The notes under the pieces were generated by a model. It did no database searches. It saw only the letters and a program-made list of their open reading frames with translations, and had not been told where the DNA came from. DNA of 64,000 nt from NCBI GenBank assembly GCA_002086835.1, contig MVIG01000001.1:1-64000 (forward strand). The letters are read 5' to 3'. Position 1 is the first letter of the stretch. Each line of letters starts with the position of its first letter. A program made the position numbers and the translations under genes. This document shows positions 34,406-43,872 of this stretch, piece after piece. Origin of the DNA: Mycolicibacterium porcinum. Lineage in GTDB: Bacteria > Actinomycetota > Actinomycetes > Mycobacteriales > Mycobacteriaceae.

Positions 34406-35583
34406 TGTTGCGTCAGAAGCCGAACCAGATCGTGCCGTTCCTGCGTCAGTTCCTGCAGCTCGCCCGCCGTCGCACGGTGGCGTGGTTCAACCCGGCGCAG
34501 CGGCGGCTGCGCCTGCGTCGCAGGCTGTTCCTCTACACCCTGCCCGTCGCCGCCCTGCTGGCACTCGTCGTCGCCGGGCTGATCTCGGTGGTGGTGGTCG
34601 GGAAATCCGCCGTCGACTCGTTCGGCCGGCACGACATCGAGGCGTTGCGCGTCGACGTCGACAAACTGAAGAAGTTCGGGGTGATCGAACCGGGCAGCAT
34701 CGCGTTCGCCGAAGGCGATCTGCTGGTGCTGGAAGGCAAACTCGAGGACGCCGAAAAGCGGTTCGGCGAGGCGCTGGAGAGCTTCGACGGCGCCGATTCC
34801 TGCCCGGTGCGGATCAATCTCGAGCTCGTGCGGGAGACGCTGGCCGACCTGGCCGTGCGATCCGGCCGCCCCAAGGATGCCGACCGGCTGTACAACGACG
34901 CGCTCACCGTGGTGAAGGAGGCGCCCGACGGATGCTTCCTGTACAACACCGATCCCAATGACGAGCGGCGGGCAGTGCGTGCCGATGCCAAGCCGCGGCT
35001 GGAACGCAAACTCGCCGCCATGCACGCCCCGCCCCCGCCGCCACCGACGGGACCCGCGGTGGTGACCCCCGAACCGCCTCCGCCGCCGCCGGCCCTGCCG
35101 CCCCCGCCGGGGCAGGGCATCGGCCAGGGCGACGGTCCGGGTGAAGGCCCGGGCCAGGCGCCCGGGCAAGGTCAAGCTCCGCCTCCTCCCCAGCAGGGGC
35201 CGGGCGCGGCGCCTGCGCTGCCGCCGATCGGCCAGGGTGGGGCACCCCAACTGCCGCCACTGGCACCTGACGGTCAGTCGACCGAGACGCCGCCCTTGCC
35301 GTCGTTGCCCGGCGAGAACCTGCCGGCCGCACCGCCGCCACCGCCGGCTCCGCCGGGACCCGGAGGTCCCGGCGACGGTCCGCTGCAAATGGCCGACCCC
35401 GGCGCGCCGAATCCTGCGCAGATTCTCGGTCCGGTGGGGCCGGACGGATTGCCGTTGGGGGACAAGAACACCAGCGCTCCGGACCTACATCTCGAGGAGC
35501 GCGAAGGCTATGGCTCAGATCCCGCGGACAAGCTGCAATCCATCCTCGAGGATTCCAGTGCCTACGGTGGAGAGCGGGAATGA
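34402..35583 (+). CDS. TPR-like anchored protein with Pro/Gly-rich tail (BatC-like position)
   Basis: 393 residues from ATG 34402. A basic cytosolic N-terminus and one anchor (about 45-68) lead to a helical TPR-like domain (about 70-205; FAEGDLLVLEGKLEDAEKRF, RLYNDALTVVKEA) and then about 140 residues dominated by Pro, Gly and Gln, predicted disordered. The C-terminal 20 residues are again ordinary in composition. Last gene of the operon; convergent with the tetR gene 10 bases on. The Pro/Gly tail resembles in composition the cytosolic tails of paralogues 1-3 but is on the exported side. Confidence 0.78.
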   Translation: MMLRQKPNQIVPFLRQFLQLARRRTVAWFNPAQRRLRLRRRLFLYTLPVAALLALVVAGLISVVVVGKSAVDSFGRHDIEALRVDVDKLKKFGVIEPGSIAFAEGDLLVLEGKLEDAEKRFGEALESFDGADSCPVRINLELVRETLADLAVRSGRPKDADRLYNDALTVVKEAPDGCFLYNTDPNDERRAVRADAKPRLERKLAAMHAPPPPPPTGPAVVTPEPPPPPPALPPPPGQGIGQGDGPGEGPGQAPGQGQAPPPPQQGPGAAPALPPIGQGGAPQLPPLAPDGQSTETPPLPSLPGENLPAAPPPPPAPPGPGGPGDGPLQMADPGAPNPAQILGPVGPDGLPLGDKNTSAPDLHLEEREGYGSDPADKLQSILEDSSAYGGERE

Positions 35584-35593
35584 CGGTGGGCCG

Positions 35594-36235
35594 CTAAGGG
35601 AACACCCGCCGTGGTGGCGGGGGCTTCTTCACCACGGCAGGCAGGATGAACGTCTGGATGTAGCTGCGCGCCACGTCGGGGTCGGCGACGGGGACCGCTT
35701 TCACCAGGAACCCCAGCGCCGTCGCGATGATGAACTGCGCCAGGTCATGTGCGTGCAGGCCGGTCCGGAACTGTCCGGCGTCGTCGGCGATCATGGCCTC
35801 GACGGTGGTCTGCACCAACTCGGTCAGGTCCGAGTCGTTGGCGATCAATGAAGCGATCGTGCCGTCGGTGGTCTGATCGGCGATCGTGTTGAGCAGCGGA
35901 TCGGACACCAGCTCGGTCGCCACGATCACCAGACTCTCGACCAGCAGATCGATGGGGCCGGCGCCCTCGGGTATCCGGGTGAGGATCGACGACATGTGCC
36001 GCTGGGTGGTGCGCTGCACCATGGCCGCGATGAGCTCGTTGCGGTTGGCGAACTGCCGGTAGATCGCGGTGCGTGAATAGCCGGCCTCGTGGGCGATGAC
36101 CTCCATGGTGGAGGCGCGGTACCCGCGGGTGACGAAAAGGTGCTCGGCGGCATCCATCAACACCTCGCGGGACTGCTCGGCGGTGTTGCCGCCGCCAACC
36201 GGGCGTCCCCGGGGTCGGCGTTCTGGTGCTGACAT
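35594..36235 (-). CDS. TetR-family transcriptional regulator
   Basis: From ATG 36235, 213 residues. The N-terminal HTH is clear: EVLMDAAEHLFVTRGYRASTMEVIAHEAGYSRTAIYRQFANRNEL (helices in about 25-70, quoted here only to fix the position). The ligand domain follows with no family signature. It is divergent from the exported hydrolase gene, with an inverted repeat between them (36319-36334), so it may control itself and that gene. Confidence 0.87.
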   Translation of the reverse strand: MSAPERRPRGRPVGGGNTAEQSREVLMDAAEHLFVTRGYRASTMEVIAHEAGYSRTAIYRQFANRNELIAAMVQRTTQRHMSSILTRIPEGAGPIDLLVESLVIVATELVSDPLLNTIADQTTDGTIASLIANDSDLTELVQTTVEAMIADDAGQFRTGLHAHDLAQFIIATALGFLVKAVPVADPDVARSYIQTFILPAVVKKPPPPRRVFP

Positions 36236-36318
36236 CGACTGTCCTGCTCGGCTGCGTAGTGAGGTTTCAGTATGCCGGACGCGCTGCGAGGAACCGGGGA
36301 GCGCGAGCAATTAAAGAT

Positions 36319-36334
36319 ACATTTCAATCAATGT
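36319..36334. promoter_or_regulatory. Candidate TetR operator
   Basis: ACATT-TCAATC-AATGT is an exact 5-bp inverted repeat with a 6-bp spacer in an AT-rich patch, unusual in this GC-rich sequence. It lies 83 bases upstream of tetR and 47 before the hydrolase start. Confidence 0.4.
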
Positions 36335-36380
36335 GTTCATTTTCCTGCGGAGGCCCGACGGCGCCGGTTAGCGTGCCTGC

Positions 36381-38168
36381 GTGATCAAACCGGGGCGGAC
36401 AATTCATGTGTTCATGACGATGGGGTGGGGCGTTCTGGTAGTCGCCCTGTGGATGGGGCTGATCGCGGGCGCGGTGTCGACGGCCCACGCTGATCCCGGC
36501 GGGGATAAGTCAACTACGCAGTCCACCAACGACTCTGACAAGACGACGAAACAACGGGACAAGGCCGCCACCCGGCTCGGCCCGCGCAAGGACAAGACGC
36601 GCCGGACCGACGATGGCGCGTCGCGTCAGCGCCCGCGGCTGTCCGGACCGAAGTCCGTGTCGGGTACGCTACCGACGCCTTCCGAGGTCCGCGACGCGGT
36701 CGACGAGCTGGGTGCCCAGGTGCGCACCACAGTGACGCGCCTCGCCGACCGTGCGCCGAACATCCGGACCGCGCAATCACTTCCACGGCCAAAGGCAGCC
36801 ACGAAGCGTGACGCACCGAAGCTGCCCGAGGTCACCGACGCCACCGTGTCCGACAAGGCAGTGCCTGACATCGCCGACGCGATCGACGCCGTCACCCAGC
36901 CGGCCGACCCGAAGGCGCCGCCGGCGCAGGTCAACACCGTCATCGACCGCGTCGTGACCGAGGGCCGTACCGTGTTCGCCGACATCACCGACCGGGTGTC
37001 GAAAACCGTCGCCGACCAACCTGTGACGCGACCGATCGCTCAGCTGGCCACCGCCACCGTCAGTACCCCGGTCACCGCGCCGAGGCCCGCACCGTTGGTG
37101 AACATCGTGGGCTCACTGGTGTTCAACGTCGTCGGCGCTGCGCTGCAGGTGTTCTCGGGCCCGCCGGTGCTCCCGCCGGGCAGCAATGTCACTGTCCGCA
37201 CCTCGACGCTGGACATGCCGGGCACCAACCAGACCGTGCGCGCGGACTGGTACTTCCCCGAGGACCCGGACTCGGCCACCGGTGTCATCTACCTGCAGCA
37301 TGGGTTCATGGCCACCGGTCCGATGTACAGTTACACCGCGGCGTATCTGGCCGAGGAGACCAACAGCATCGTCGTGGTACCCACGTTGTCGTCAAACCTG
37401 TTCGACGTCAACGGAGAATGGATCGGCGGAGAACCGATGCAGCAGTCCGTCGCGGACCTGTTCGCCGATGACCGGCCCGAACTGACCGCGAGCGCCGGCG
37501 CGGCGGCGGGCCACCCCGTCACGCTGCCGTCCAAGTTCGTGCTCGTCGGCCATTCCCTGGGCGGAATGCTGGTCACCGGCGCCGCCGGACGCATGGTCGA
37601 CAACGGTGCGGTCGACGACCTGGCCGGGGTGGTGCTGCTCGACGCGGTGGACACCCACAATGACATGCCCGACGCGCTGGACCAGCTGACCGGCGCCAAT
37701 TACCGTCCGGTGCTGCTCATTTCGTCCGAGCCCTATGTGTGGAACCGAAACGGGACAGTGGGCCAGGAACTGCAAGCCGCCCGGCCCGGCGAGTTCAACG
37801 GCGTCATGCTGGTCGGTGGCCGGCACATCGACGGACTGCAAGGGGCCAACCCGATCCTACAGTTCGCCGAATACCTCGTCGCCGGCTTCTCGCAACCGCA
37901 GAACGTCGATGCGGTCAAGCAGATCTCGGCCGGCTGGATCAACGACATGTATAACGGCACCGATACCGGCGTGCACGGCGCACCGCAGGAGAGCGTCGAG
38001 ATTCCCACCCCGTCAGGCACCGCCACCGCGGTGGTCCTGCCGTTCACCTCGACCGAACCGGTACAGGCCACGCCGTGGGACGGACTGGTGGGACCGATCC
38101 TCGATGCCCTCTTCCCATACGCGGTGTACGAGCCGCTGGCCGGACAGTCGGTCGCGCTGACCGTGTGA
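36381..38168 (+). CDS. Exported alpha/beta-hydrolase with long disordered N-terminal region
   Basis: 595 residues from GTG 36381. A signal peptide or anchor (about 14-36, AHADPG) is followed by about 210 residues rich in Lys, Thr, Asp, Pro and Ala, then an alpha/beta-hydrolase domain (about 270-540). The oxyanion region is YLQHGFMATG and the nucleophile elbow is VLVGHSLGGM (Ser about residue 394). A plausible acid and His (GGRHIDGL) follow in order. Mycobacteria carry many such PE-PPE-like/lipase-fold envelope proteins; the substrate is probably a lipid or ester but is not shown by sequence. Confidence 0.8.
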   Translation: MIKPGRTIHVFMTMGWGVLVVALWMGLIAGAVSTAHADPGGDKSTTQSTNDSDKTTKQRDKAATRLGPRKDKTRRTDDGASRQRPRLSGPKSVSGTLPTPSEVRDAVDELGAQVRTTVTRLADRAPNIRTAQSLPRPKAATKRDAPKLPEVTDATVSDKAVPDIADAIDAVTQPADPKAPPAQVNTVIDRVVTEGRTVFADITDRVSKTVADQPVTRPIAQLATATVSTPVTAPRPAPLVNIVGSLVFNVVGAALQVFSGPPVLPPGSNVTVRTSTLDMPGTNQTVRADWYFPEDPDSATGVIYLQHGFMATGPMYSYTAAYLAEETNSIVVVPTLSSNLFDVNGEWIGGEPMQQSVADLFADDRPELTASAGAAAGHPVTLPSKFVLVGHSLGGMLVTGAAGRMVDNGAVDDLAGVVLLDAVDTHNDMPDALDQLTGANYRPVLLISSEPYVWNRNGTVGQELQAARPGEFNGVMLVGGRHIDGLQGANPILQFAEYLVAGFSQPQNVDAVKQISAGWINDMYNGTDTGVHGAPQESVEIPTPSGTATAVVLPFTSTEPVQATPWDGLVGPILDALFPYAVYEPLAGQSVALTV

Positions 38169-38242
38169 CGGGCGAAATCGGTGCCCACCGTCCCATGAAC
38201 GCGCCCATATCCTGGTGAGGACACCGAACCCCGGGGGTTGCC

Positions 38243-38662
38243 GTGGAGCAGACACCGCCAGAGGAATACCCGCACGAGTGGGTGGACCGGTACGGGCCCC
38301 AACCCTATGCACCCCAGGCCTACGGCCAGCCGCCGGCGGCGACCAACGGGCATTACCAGGCCATGCTGGCCATCCGGTGTGTCGTCGGGTTGATCGGCGG
38401 CTGCGCAGTGGCGTTCTGGGCACTGGTCGTCTACGCGATGCTGGGGTCGGCCTTCGACACGAACCCGGCCACCGATCCGCACGGCTACGGAATCGTGTTC
38501 GGCGTTCTCATCTCGGTGCCGGTGAGCCTGTTCTGGGCCCTGGTGTTGCCGTTCGCCGCCCCCAGGCGCTGGTGGGGGCGCGCCTTCGCGATCTCGTTGC
38601 TGAGCTTTCTGGCCCTCAACGCGCTGGTGTTCTGGGCGCTGAGCGTCTCCGGCGCCGGATAG
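38243..38662 (+). CDS. Small membrane protein with Pro-rich N-terminus
   Basis: 139 residues from GTG 38243. A Pro/Tyr/Gln-rich cytosolic start (about 1-35) and three hydrophobic segments (about 42-66, 82-106, 112-136). Family not recognised; this composition is common among short mycobacterial membrane proteins. Confidence 0.6.
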   Translation: MEQTPPEEYPHEWVDRYGPQPYAPQAYGQPPAATNGHYQAMLAIRCVVGLIGGCAVAFWALVVYAMLGSAFDTNPATDPHGYGIVFGVLISVPVSLFWALVLPFAAPRRWWGRAFAISLLSFLALNALVFWALSVSGAG

Positions 38663-38822
38663 CGCCGCGTTGCTGTTCGCTGACATCCGCTGAACAAGGC
38701 ATATACCAAGCTCAGCTATACATTTTGCCGCGAAATCGTTAACCGAATTGGTGCGTGATCCGTATGTGATTCAGCCCACCGAGGGGGTACATTGTGATCG
38801 CTGTCATAGGAAAGGGCGTGCA

Positions 38823-38972
38823 ATGGTCGGTGCATTTGTAGGCGTACTTCTGCTGGTGCTCGGCATCGGTGCGGTCGCCGGCGTCGTCACGGCTGTCGCG
38901 ATGGGCTTGCCCACCCTGGCAATCGTGATCGGCCTCATCTCCGGCGCGTTTTTCGCCGGACGCGCCGTTTAG
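38823..38972 (+). CDS. Very small membrane protein (49 residues)
   Basis: ATG 38823 has a strong AGGAAAGGG site at 38808-38816. The 49-residue product is almost wholly two hydrophobic helices (about 3-24 and 28-46). The longer in-frame extension to 38748 lacks a ribosome site. Its stop overlaps the recD stop by four bases on the other strand. No family recognised; the ribosome site is the main evidence that it is real. Confidence 0.55.
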   Translation: MVGAFVGVLLLVLGIGAVAGVVTAVAMGLPTLAIVIGLISGAFFAGRAV

Positions 38973-40618
38973 AGCTTCAGCCGCTTTCGCAGGCCGGTCG
39001 CTCGGACTGCCTGCCGGGAGATCGCCGCGCGAATCTCCGCTTCGGATCCCACGACGCGCACGCGCGTCTTGGCCCGGGTGACCGCGGTGTAGAACAGCTC
39101 CCGGGTCAGCAGGCGGGAGTCCTCCGGAGGTAACAGCACGGTCACCTCGTCGGCCTGGCTGCCCTGGGACTTGTGAATCGTCATGGCGTGCATGGTCTCG
39201 ACCTCGGTGAGCCGGCCGGTGGCGAAGGTCCCCGAGCCGCCCACCACAGCCCGGAGGCCGTCCGACGTGGCAATGGTGACGCCGGTATCGCCGTTGTAGA
39301 GCTTGAGGCCATAGTCGTTGGCGGTCACCAGGATCGGCCGTCCCACGTACCACGATGCCCACGTGGGCTCACCGGTAGCCTCGGCCAGCCACCGCTGCAC
39401 CCGACGGTTCCACTGCGCGACGCCGAACGGGCCGCGCCGGTGCGCGCACAACAGCCGATGTTCGTCGAGGATGGCCAGGGCCGCGCGCGCATCACCGAGG
39501 ATCGCCGCTTGGCGCAACGCAAGGGCATGCGGCACAAGCACTTCCCGCAATCGCTCGGCCGGGTCCGACGGCACCCACTCGACGTGCTTGCCCCCGGCTG
39601 CCAGCACTTCCACCGCGCCGGAAGCGTCCCCGGCCCGGATTGCTGACGCCAGTGCACCGATCGACTCACCGAACCGGTGCGAGGTTTGCAGGGCCGCCAC
39701 GCCGCGCGAGCCCAGCCCGTCGACCAGATCGGCCAGCACGGCGCCGGCTTCCACCGAGGCCAGCTGATCGGGATCGCCGACCAGCAGCAACCTGGTTTGC
39801 GGGCGCACCGCCTCCAGCAGACGCGCCATCATGGTCAGCGACACCATCGAGGTCTCATCGACGACGATCACGTCGTGCGGCAACCGATTCGCCCGATGGT
39901 GACGGAACCGAGACGACGTGTCCGGGCGGGGCCCCAGCAGTCGGTGCAGCGTGGTGGCCTGCAGGCCCGAGATCCGCTCCCGGTCCACGGCATCGAGCCG
40001 GCTCACCTCAAGCTGCACGGCCTCCTGCAGTCGGGCCGCGGCCTTACCCGTCGGCGCGGCCAGGGCGATCCGCAGCGGTGGGGGGCCGGCGAGCGCGGCC
40101 TGCTCGGCCAGCAGCGCCAGCAGCCGCGCCACCGTGGTGGTCTTGCCGGTGCCGGGCCCACCGGTCAGCACCGTCAGCCCCTGCGACAACGCCACCTTCG
40201 CCGCGGCCCGCTGCTCCTCGAAGCCCGGTGGGAACAACCGCGCCACATCAGGTGCCGATCCGGCCGGGCGGGCGCCCACCAGCGTCAGTACGTCGTCGCA
40301 GACCTGCTGCTCCTCCAACCAGTAGCGGTCGAGGTACAGCAGGTCCCCGAACAACCGCAGTACCGGCGGAGTGCCCAGCAGCGGGCTGGCCGCCACCGCC
40401 GTCAACCACTCGTCGACCTGAGGCCAGGGCAGCTCCGGCATTTGGGTCTGCTCGGCCACCGACCGCAGGTCCACACACACCGAGCCGCCGCGCAGGGCCC
40501 GCACCGCCAGCGCCAGGGCCAGGATGACCGATGGGGTGTCCTCCTCGGCCAGCGTGCTCAACCGTTGGGCCACTTGCACATCGGCGGGCTCAAGGATCTC
40601 GGCGAAAGCGGCCAACAT
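38969..40618 (-). CDS. recD: Exodeoxyribonuclease V alpha subunit RecD
   Basis: 549 residues from ATG 40618, which shares its A with the recB stop (TGATG). Superfamily 1B helicase: Walker A VLTGGPGTGKTTTV, Walker B VVDETSMVS, and a C-terminal helicase block with HKSQGSQ. RecD is the fast motor of RecBCD, moving 5'-3' on DNA ends. In mycobacteria RecBCD serves mainly single-strand annealing while AdnAB does end resection for recombination. Length is near the usual size. Confidence 0.95.
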   Translation of the reverse strand: MLAAFAEILEPADVQVAQRLSTLAEEDTPSVILALALAVRALRGGSVCVDLRSVAEQTQMPELPWPQVDEWLTAVAASPLLGTPPVLRLFGDLLYLDRYWLEEQQVCDDVLTLVGARPAGSAPDVARLFPPGFEEQRAAAKVALSQGLTVLTGGPGTGKTTTVARLLALLAEQAALAGPPPLRIALAAPTGKAAARLQEAVQLEVSRLDAVDRERISGLQATTLHRLLGPRPDTSSRFRHHRANRLPHDVIVVDETSMVSLTMMARLLEAVRPQTRLLLVGDPDQLASVEAGAVLADLVDGLGSRGVAALQTSHRFGESIGALASAIRAGDASGAVEVLAAGGKHVEWVPSDPAERLREVLVPHALALRQAAILGDARAALAILDEHRLLCAHRRGPFGVAQWNRRVQRWLAEATGEPTWASWYVGRPILVTANDYGLKLYNGDTGVTIATSDGLRAVVGGSGTFATGRLTEVETMHAMTIHKSQGSQADEVTVLLPPEDSRLLTRELFYTAVTRAKTRVRVVGSEAEIRAAISRQAVRATGLRKRLKL

Positions 40619-43600
40619 CACCCGGCTCCCTGGTCGAGTAGCTCCGAAATCGCGATCACCAGCGGCGCAGGCGGTTCCCAGCTGAACACCCCGGCCGGGT
40701 GTCCGTCGACGACAGGTGTCTGCGCGCCGCACATCCCGCGCACGAACAGGTACATCACCCCGCCCAGATGAGTGGCCGGATCGTAGCCGGGCAGCCGCCA
40801 GCTCAGGAACCGGTGCAGCACAACGCTGTACAGCAGTGCCTGCAGCGGATAATCCGAGTGCAGCATCGCCTCGACCATCCGGTCCCGCCCGTAAGCCGCC
40901 GCCGTGAGCGGCTCGTCGCCGGTGCCCAGCCAGTTGGTCTTGTAGTCGACGACGACGAAGCGCTGCCCGATCCGCAGCACCACATCCACCGAACCCGACA
41001 GGTAGCCGCGCAGCGGCTGACGGCCCAGCAGCCCGGTCGACAGCCGCTCCGCGTAGACGGCCATCGGATCATCGGGCGGCAGGTGCTCATCGAGCAGGGC
41101 GCCGACATCGGCCAGCCGGGCGAAGCCGCCGCCGCGCAGATCGCCACCGGCCATGGGGAATTCGAAGTCCAGCTCGCACAGCCGGTCGGCCATCCCGATC
41201 TGGCGCAGCGTCACGCCGGGCGCCAACGGCCCCAATGGGGTGTCGTGCATGGGCAGCAGGGCCGCGGCCAGGTCGTCGGCGGAGACCTCGACCGGCCACC
41301 GGGCGGCGTGCTTACGGACCTCGGTCTGCAGTTCAGCAGACAGATCCGCGGCCAGCGGGTCGGCGGTTTCCAGTACCGCGTGCACAAGTGAGCCGAACGC
41401 GGCCCCGGTGGGCAGCGACGCCATCGGGGAGGGCACGTCGGCGCCCTGCGCGGGGGCGACGACGGCGACGTCGGTCGACTCGTCATCCAGCTCGGCGACC
41501 TCGGGCTCGCTGGACACTCCGGGATTGCCGTCGTCCTCGGCCGCGCGCAGCAGCCCCGAGTACGACGTGCGTCGCCACGCGGTGTCGATCGAGCGGTGAA
41601 AATGCCGCGCCGCCAGATCATCTGGAATCGCGCGGACGGGCACCGGCGGGGCCGGGACGATCAACGACTGTTCCAGCACCGGACCGCCCGCGGCCTCCCA
41701 CGCCCGCAGCCGGGCCAGCGCATCGTCGTCGGCGATCTTGGCCGGCGCGCACCGGTCGGGCACCGCGGCCTCACCGGGAGCGCGCCCGCGCAGCAGCCGC
41801 GACAGGCCGCCGTTCGGCTCGTCGTTCGACGGTGCCCACCACGCGACCACCTGGGACTGGGCCCGCGTCATCGCCACGTAGGTCAGGCGGCTGTCATCGG
41901 CGGCCGCCTCGGCCCGCCCGGCCCGGGTCACCGCCGGATCCGGGCCCCCGACCTGCAGGCACCGCACGCCTTCGTCGTGGAACAACACCAGATCCGGTTC
42001 CGGCACATACCGATTGAACGCGAACGGCAGATACACGATCGGGAACTGCAGGCCCTTGCTGACCCACACCGTCATGATCTGCACCGCCGCGGCGTCGCTG
42101 TCCAGACGGCGGTTGCGCTCGGACGTCCCGCCGCCCTCGGAGCGCTGCGTGCGCAGCCAGTCCCGCAGCGCCGCCAGCCCGAAGCCCTCCCGGTGCGCGG
42201 TGTCCCCGAGCAGCTGGGTCATGTGGGCCACGTCGGTCATCAGCCGCTCACCGCCCTGCCAGGACAGCACCCGTTTGCCCATGCCCGCCAATTGCGCGGC
42301 CTCGAAGATCGCCGCGACCCCGCGCTCACGGGCATGCCCGGCCCAGGTGCGCAGTGTGTCGGCGACCCGGTCGGTCAGCGCATCCCCGCCCGCGGCAAGG
42401 GTTTCGGCGGTCTCGCCGAAGAACATCGTGGCCGCCGCGGCCCGTACCAGGCCGGGGCGGTGTGGTTGGTCGAACGCTTCCAGCAGATACAGCCAGTCGT
42501 CGGCGGCCTCGGAGTTGAACACGTCAGAATCCCCGGTGTAGACCGCGGGGATGCCCGCCTCGAGCAGCGCGGTGTGGCAGGCCCGGGCGTCCTTGTGGGT
42601 CTCGACGATCACCGCGATATCGCGGGCCTGCAGCGGGTTGCCGTCGAAGGTGGCGCCGCTGGTCAGCAACGCCCCGATGTCGGCCGATAGGTCTATGCCG
42701 ATGTGGTCACGAAGGTCGGCGATCGGAATCACCTTGGTGCCGGTGCGGTTCCGTGTCACCACCCGCAGCCGGAACGGATCGTTGTGCGGCGCCCCGGCCA
42801 GCCGATGGCCTTGGTGATTGGCCTGCACGTCGTGCACCACGATGTCCGGGCCACCCAGCTCGGCGCCGCGCAGCACCGCCTGCAAGCTGTCCACCAGCAC
42901 GCTGTCGCTGCGCCAGTTGGTGCCCAGCGTCTGCTTGTCCCCGGCCGTCGCCGCGGCCCGCAGATAAGTGTCGATGTCGCCGCCGCGGAACGCGTAGATC
43001 GCCTGCTTGGGATCGCCGATCAGGATCAGCGTCGACTGCCCGGAGAACGCCCGCTCGATCACCTGCCACTGCACCGGGTCGGTGTCCTGGAACTCGTCGA
43101 CCATCACGATCGGCCAGCGCTGCGCCATTCGGACCCGGGCCGCCGAACCTTCCGTGGCCAGCGCCGCGGCCAGCCGGGTCAGCAGATCGTCATATCCGAG
43201 CACGCCGCGGCGGCGCTTGCGAATCTCCAGCTCCGCCAGAACCGCCCGGGCGAACGCCAGCCGGATCCCGGCCGGGGATTCCGGTTCTGGGTCCAGCGGC
43301 CGCAGCTCGGTCGCCGGATTGGCCACCACCACCCGGGCCAGCCGCAGCGCCTCGGCATACCCCAGCTCGGGGACATCCCGCTGAGCGCCGAAGTGGGCGA
43401 GATACAGATCGTCCACGATCTCGCACACCAGCTCGTCAAGACTCTCGACCAGCGTCACCCCCGAATCGCTGTCCCCGGCAACCCCAAGGGATTTCAGCAC
43501 GATCTGGCAGAACTGATGCGTGGTGGCGATGGTCGCGGCGTCGAAACCGGCCAGCGCATCACGTAGCCGCTGCCCGCGCGCCTGCTGGTCCTCGGCGATC

Positions 43601-43872
43601 AGATACTGCAGCAGGTCGTTGTCGGCGCGGGACGGATCCTCCAGCGCTACCAGGGCGGCGACGATCTGGGCCCGCACCCGCTCCCGTAGCTCCTGACTGG
43701 CGGCCCGGCCGAACGTGATGAGCAGCATCTGGTCCAACGTCGCCGCGCCCTCGGCCACCAACCGGGTGACCAAGCCGGCCAGCGCGAAGGTCTTGCCGGT
43801 ACCCGCGCTCGCCTCCAGCACCGTGGTGCTGTTGGTCTGCGGCAACGGCCCGAGCAGATCGAAGACCTTCAC
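40618..43872 (-). CDS. recB: Exodeoxyribonuclease V beta subunit RecB
   Basis: 1084 residues from GTG 43872, overlapping the recC stop (GTGA). UvrD-type 3'-5' helicase: Walker A LEASAGTGKTFAL, motif II VMVDEFQDTDP, motif III GDPKQAIYAFRG, and motif VI VAMTRAQSQV. The C-terminal nuclease domain has VVDYKTNW, matching the DxK part of the RecB nuclease site. The order recC-recB-recD with overlapping codons shows stoichiometric co-translation. Confidence 0.95.
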   Translation of the reverse strand: MKVFDLLGPLPQTNSTTVLEASAGTGKTFALAGLVTRLVAEGAATLDQMLLITFGRAASQELRERVRAQIVAALVALEDPSRADNDLLQYLIAEDQQARGQRLRDALAGFDAATIATTHQFCQIVLKSLGVAGDSDSGVTLVESLDELVCEIVDDLYLAHFGAQRDVPELGYAEALRLARVVVANPATELRPLDPEPESPAGIRLAFARAVLAELEIRKRRRGVLGYDDLLTRLAAALATEGSAARVRMAQRWPIVMVDEFQDTDPVQWQVIERAFSGQSTLILIGDPKQAIYAFRGGDIDTYLRAAATAGDKQTLGTNWRSDSVLVDSLQAVLRGAELGGPDIVVHDVQANHQGHRLAGAPHNDPFRLRVVTRNRTGTKVIPIADLRDHIGIDLSADIGALLTSGATFDGNPLQARDIAVIVETHKDARACHTALLEAGIPAVYTGDSDVFNSEAADDWLYLLEAFDQPHRPGLVRAAAATMFFGETAETLAAGGDALTDRVADTLRTWAGHARERGVAAIFEAAQLAGMGKRVLSWQGGERLMTDVAHMTQLLGDTAHREGFGLAALRDWLRTQRSEGGGTSERNRRLDSDAAAVQIMTVWVSKGLQFPIVYLPFAFNRYVPEPDLVLFHDEGVRCLQVGGPDPAVTRAGRAEAAADDSRLTYVAMTRAQSQVVAWWAPSNDEPNGGLSRLLRGRAPGEAAVPDRCAPAKIADDDALARLRAWEAAGGPVLEQSLIVPAPPVPVRAIPDDLAARHFHRSIDTAWRRTSYSGLLRAAEDDGNPGVSSEPEVAELDDESTDVAVVAPAQGADVPSPMASLPTGAAFGSLVHAVLETADPLAADLSAELQTEVRKHAARWPVEVSADDLAAALLPMHDTPLGPLAPGVTLRQIGMADRLCELDFEFPMAGGDLRGGGFARLADVGALLDEHLPPDDPMAVYAERLSTGLLGRQPLRGYLSGSVDVVLRIGQRFVVVDYKTNWLGTGDEPLTAAAYGRDRMVEAMLHSDYPLQALLYSVVLHRFLSWRLPGYDPATHLGGVMYLFVRGMCGAQTPVVDGHPAGVFSWEPPAPLVIAISELLDQGAG

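Noticed and set aside
34960..35400. Pro/Gly-rich low-complexity stretch as a DNA repeat
   Set aside because: Codons vary along it and no regular unit recurs; it is a biased protein segment, not a tandem repeat.
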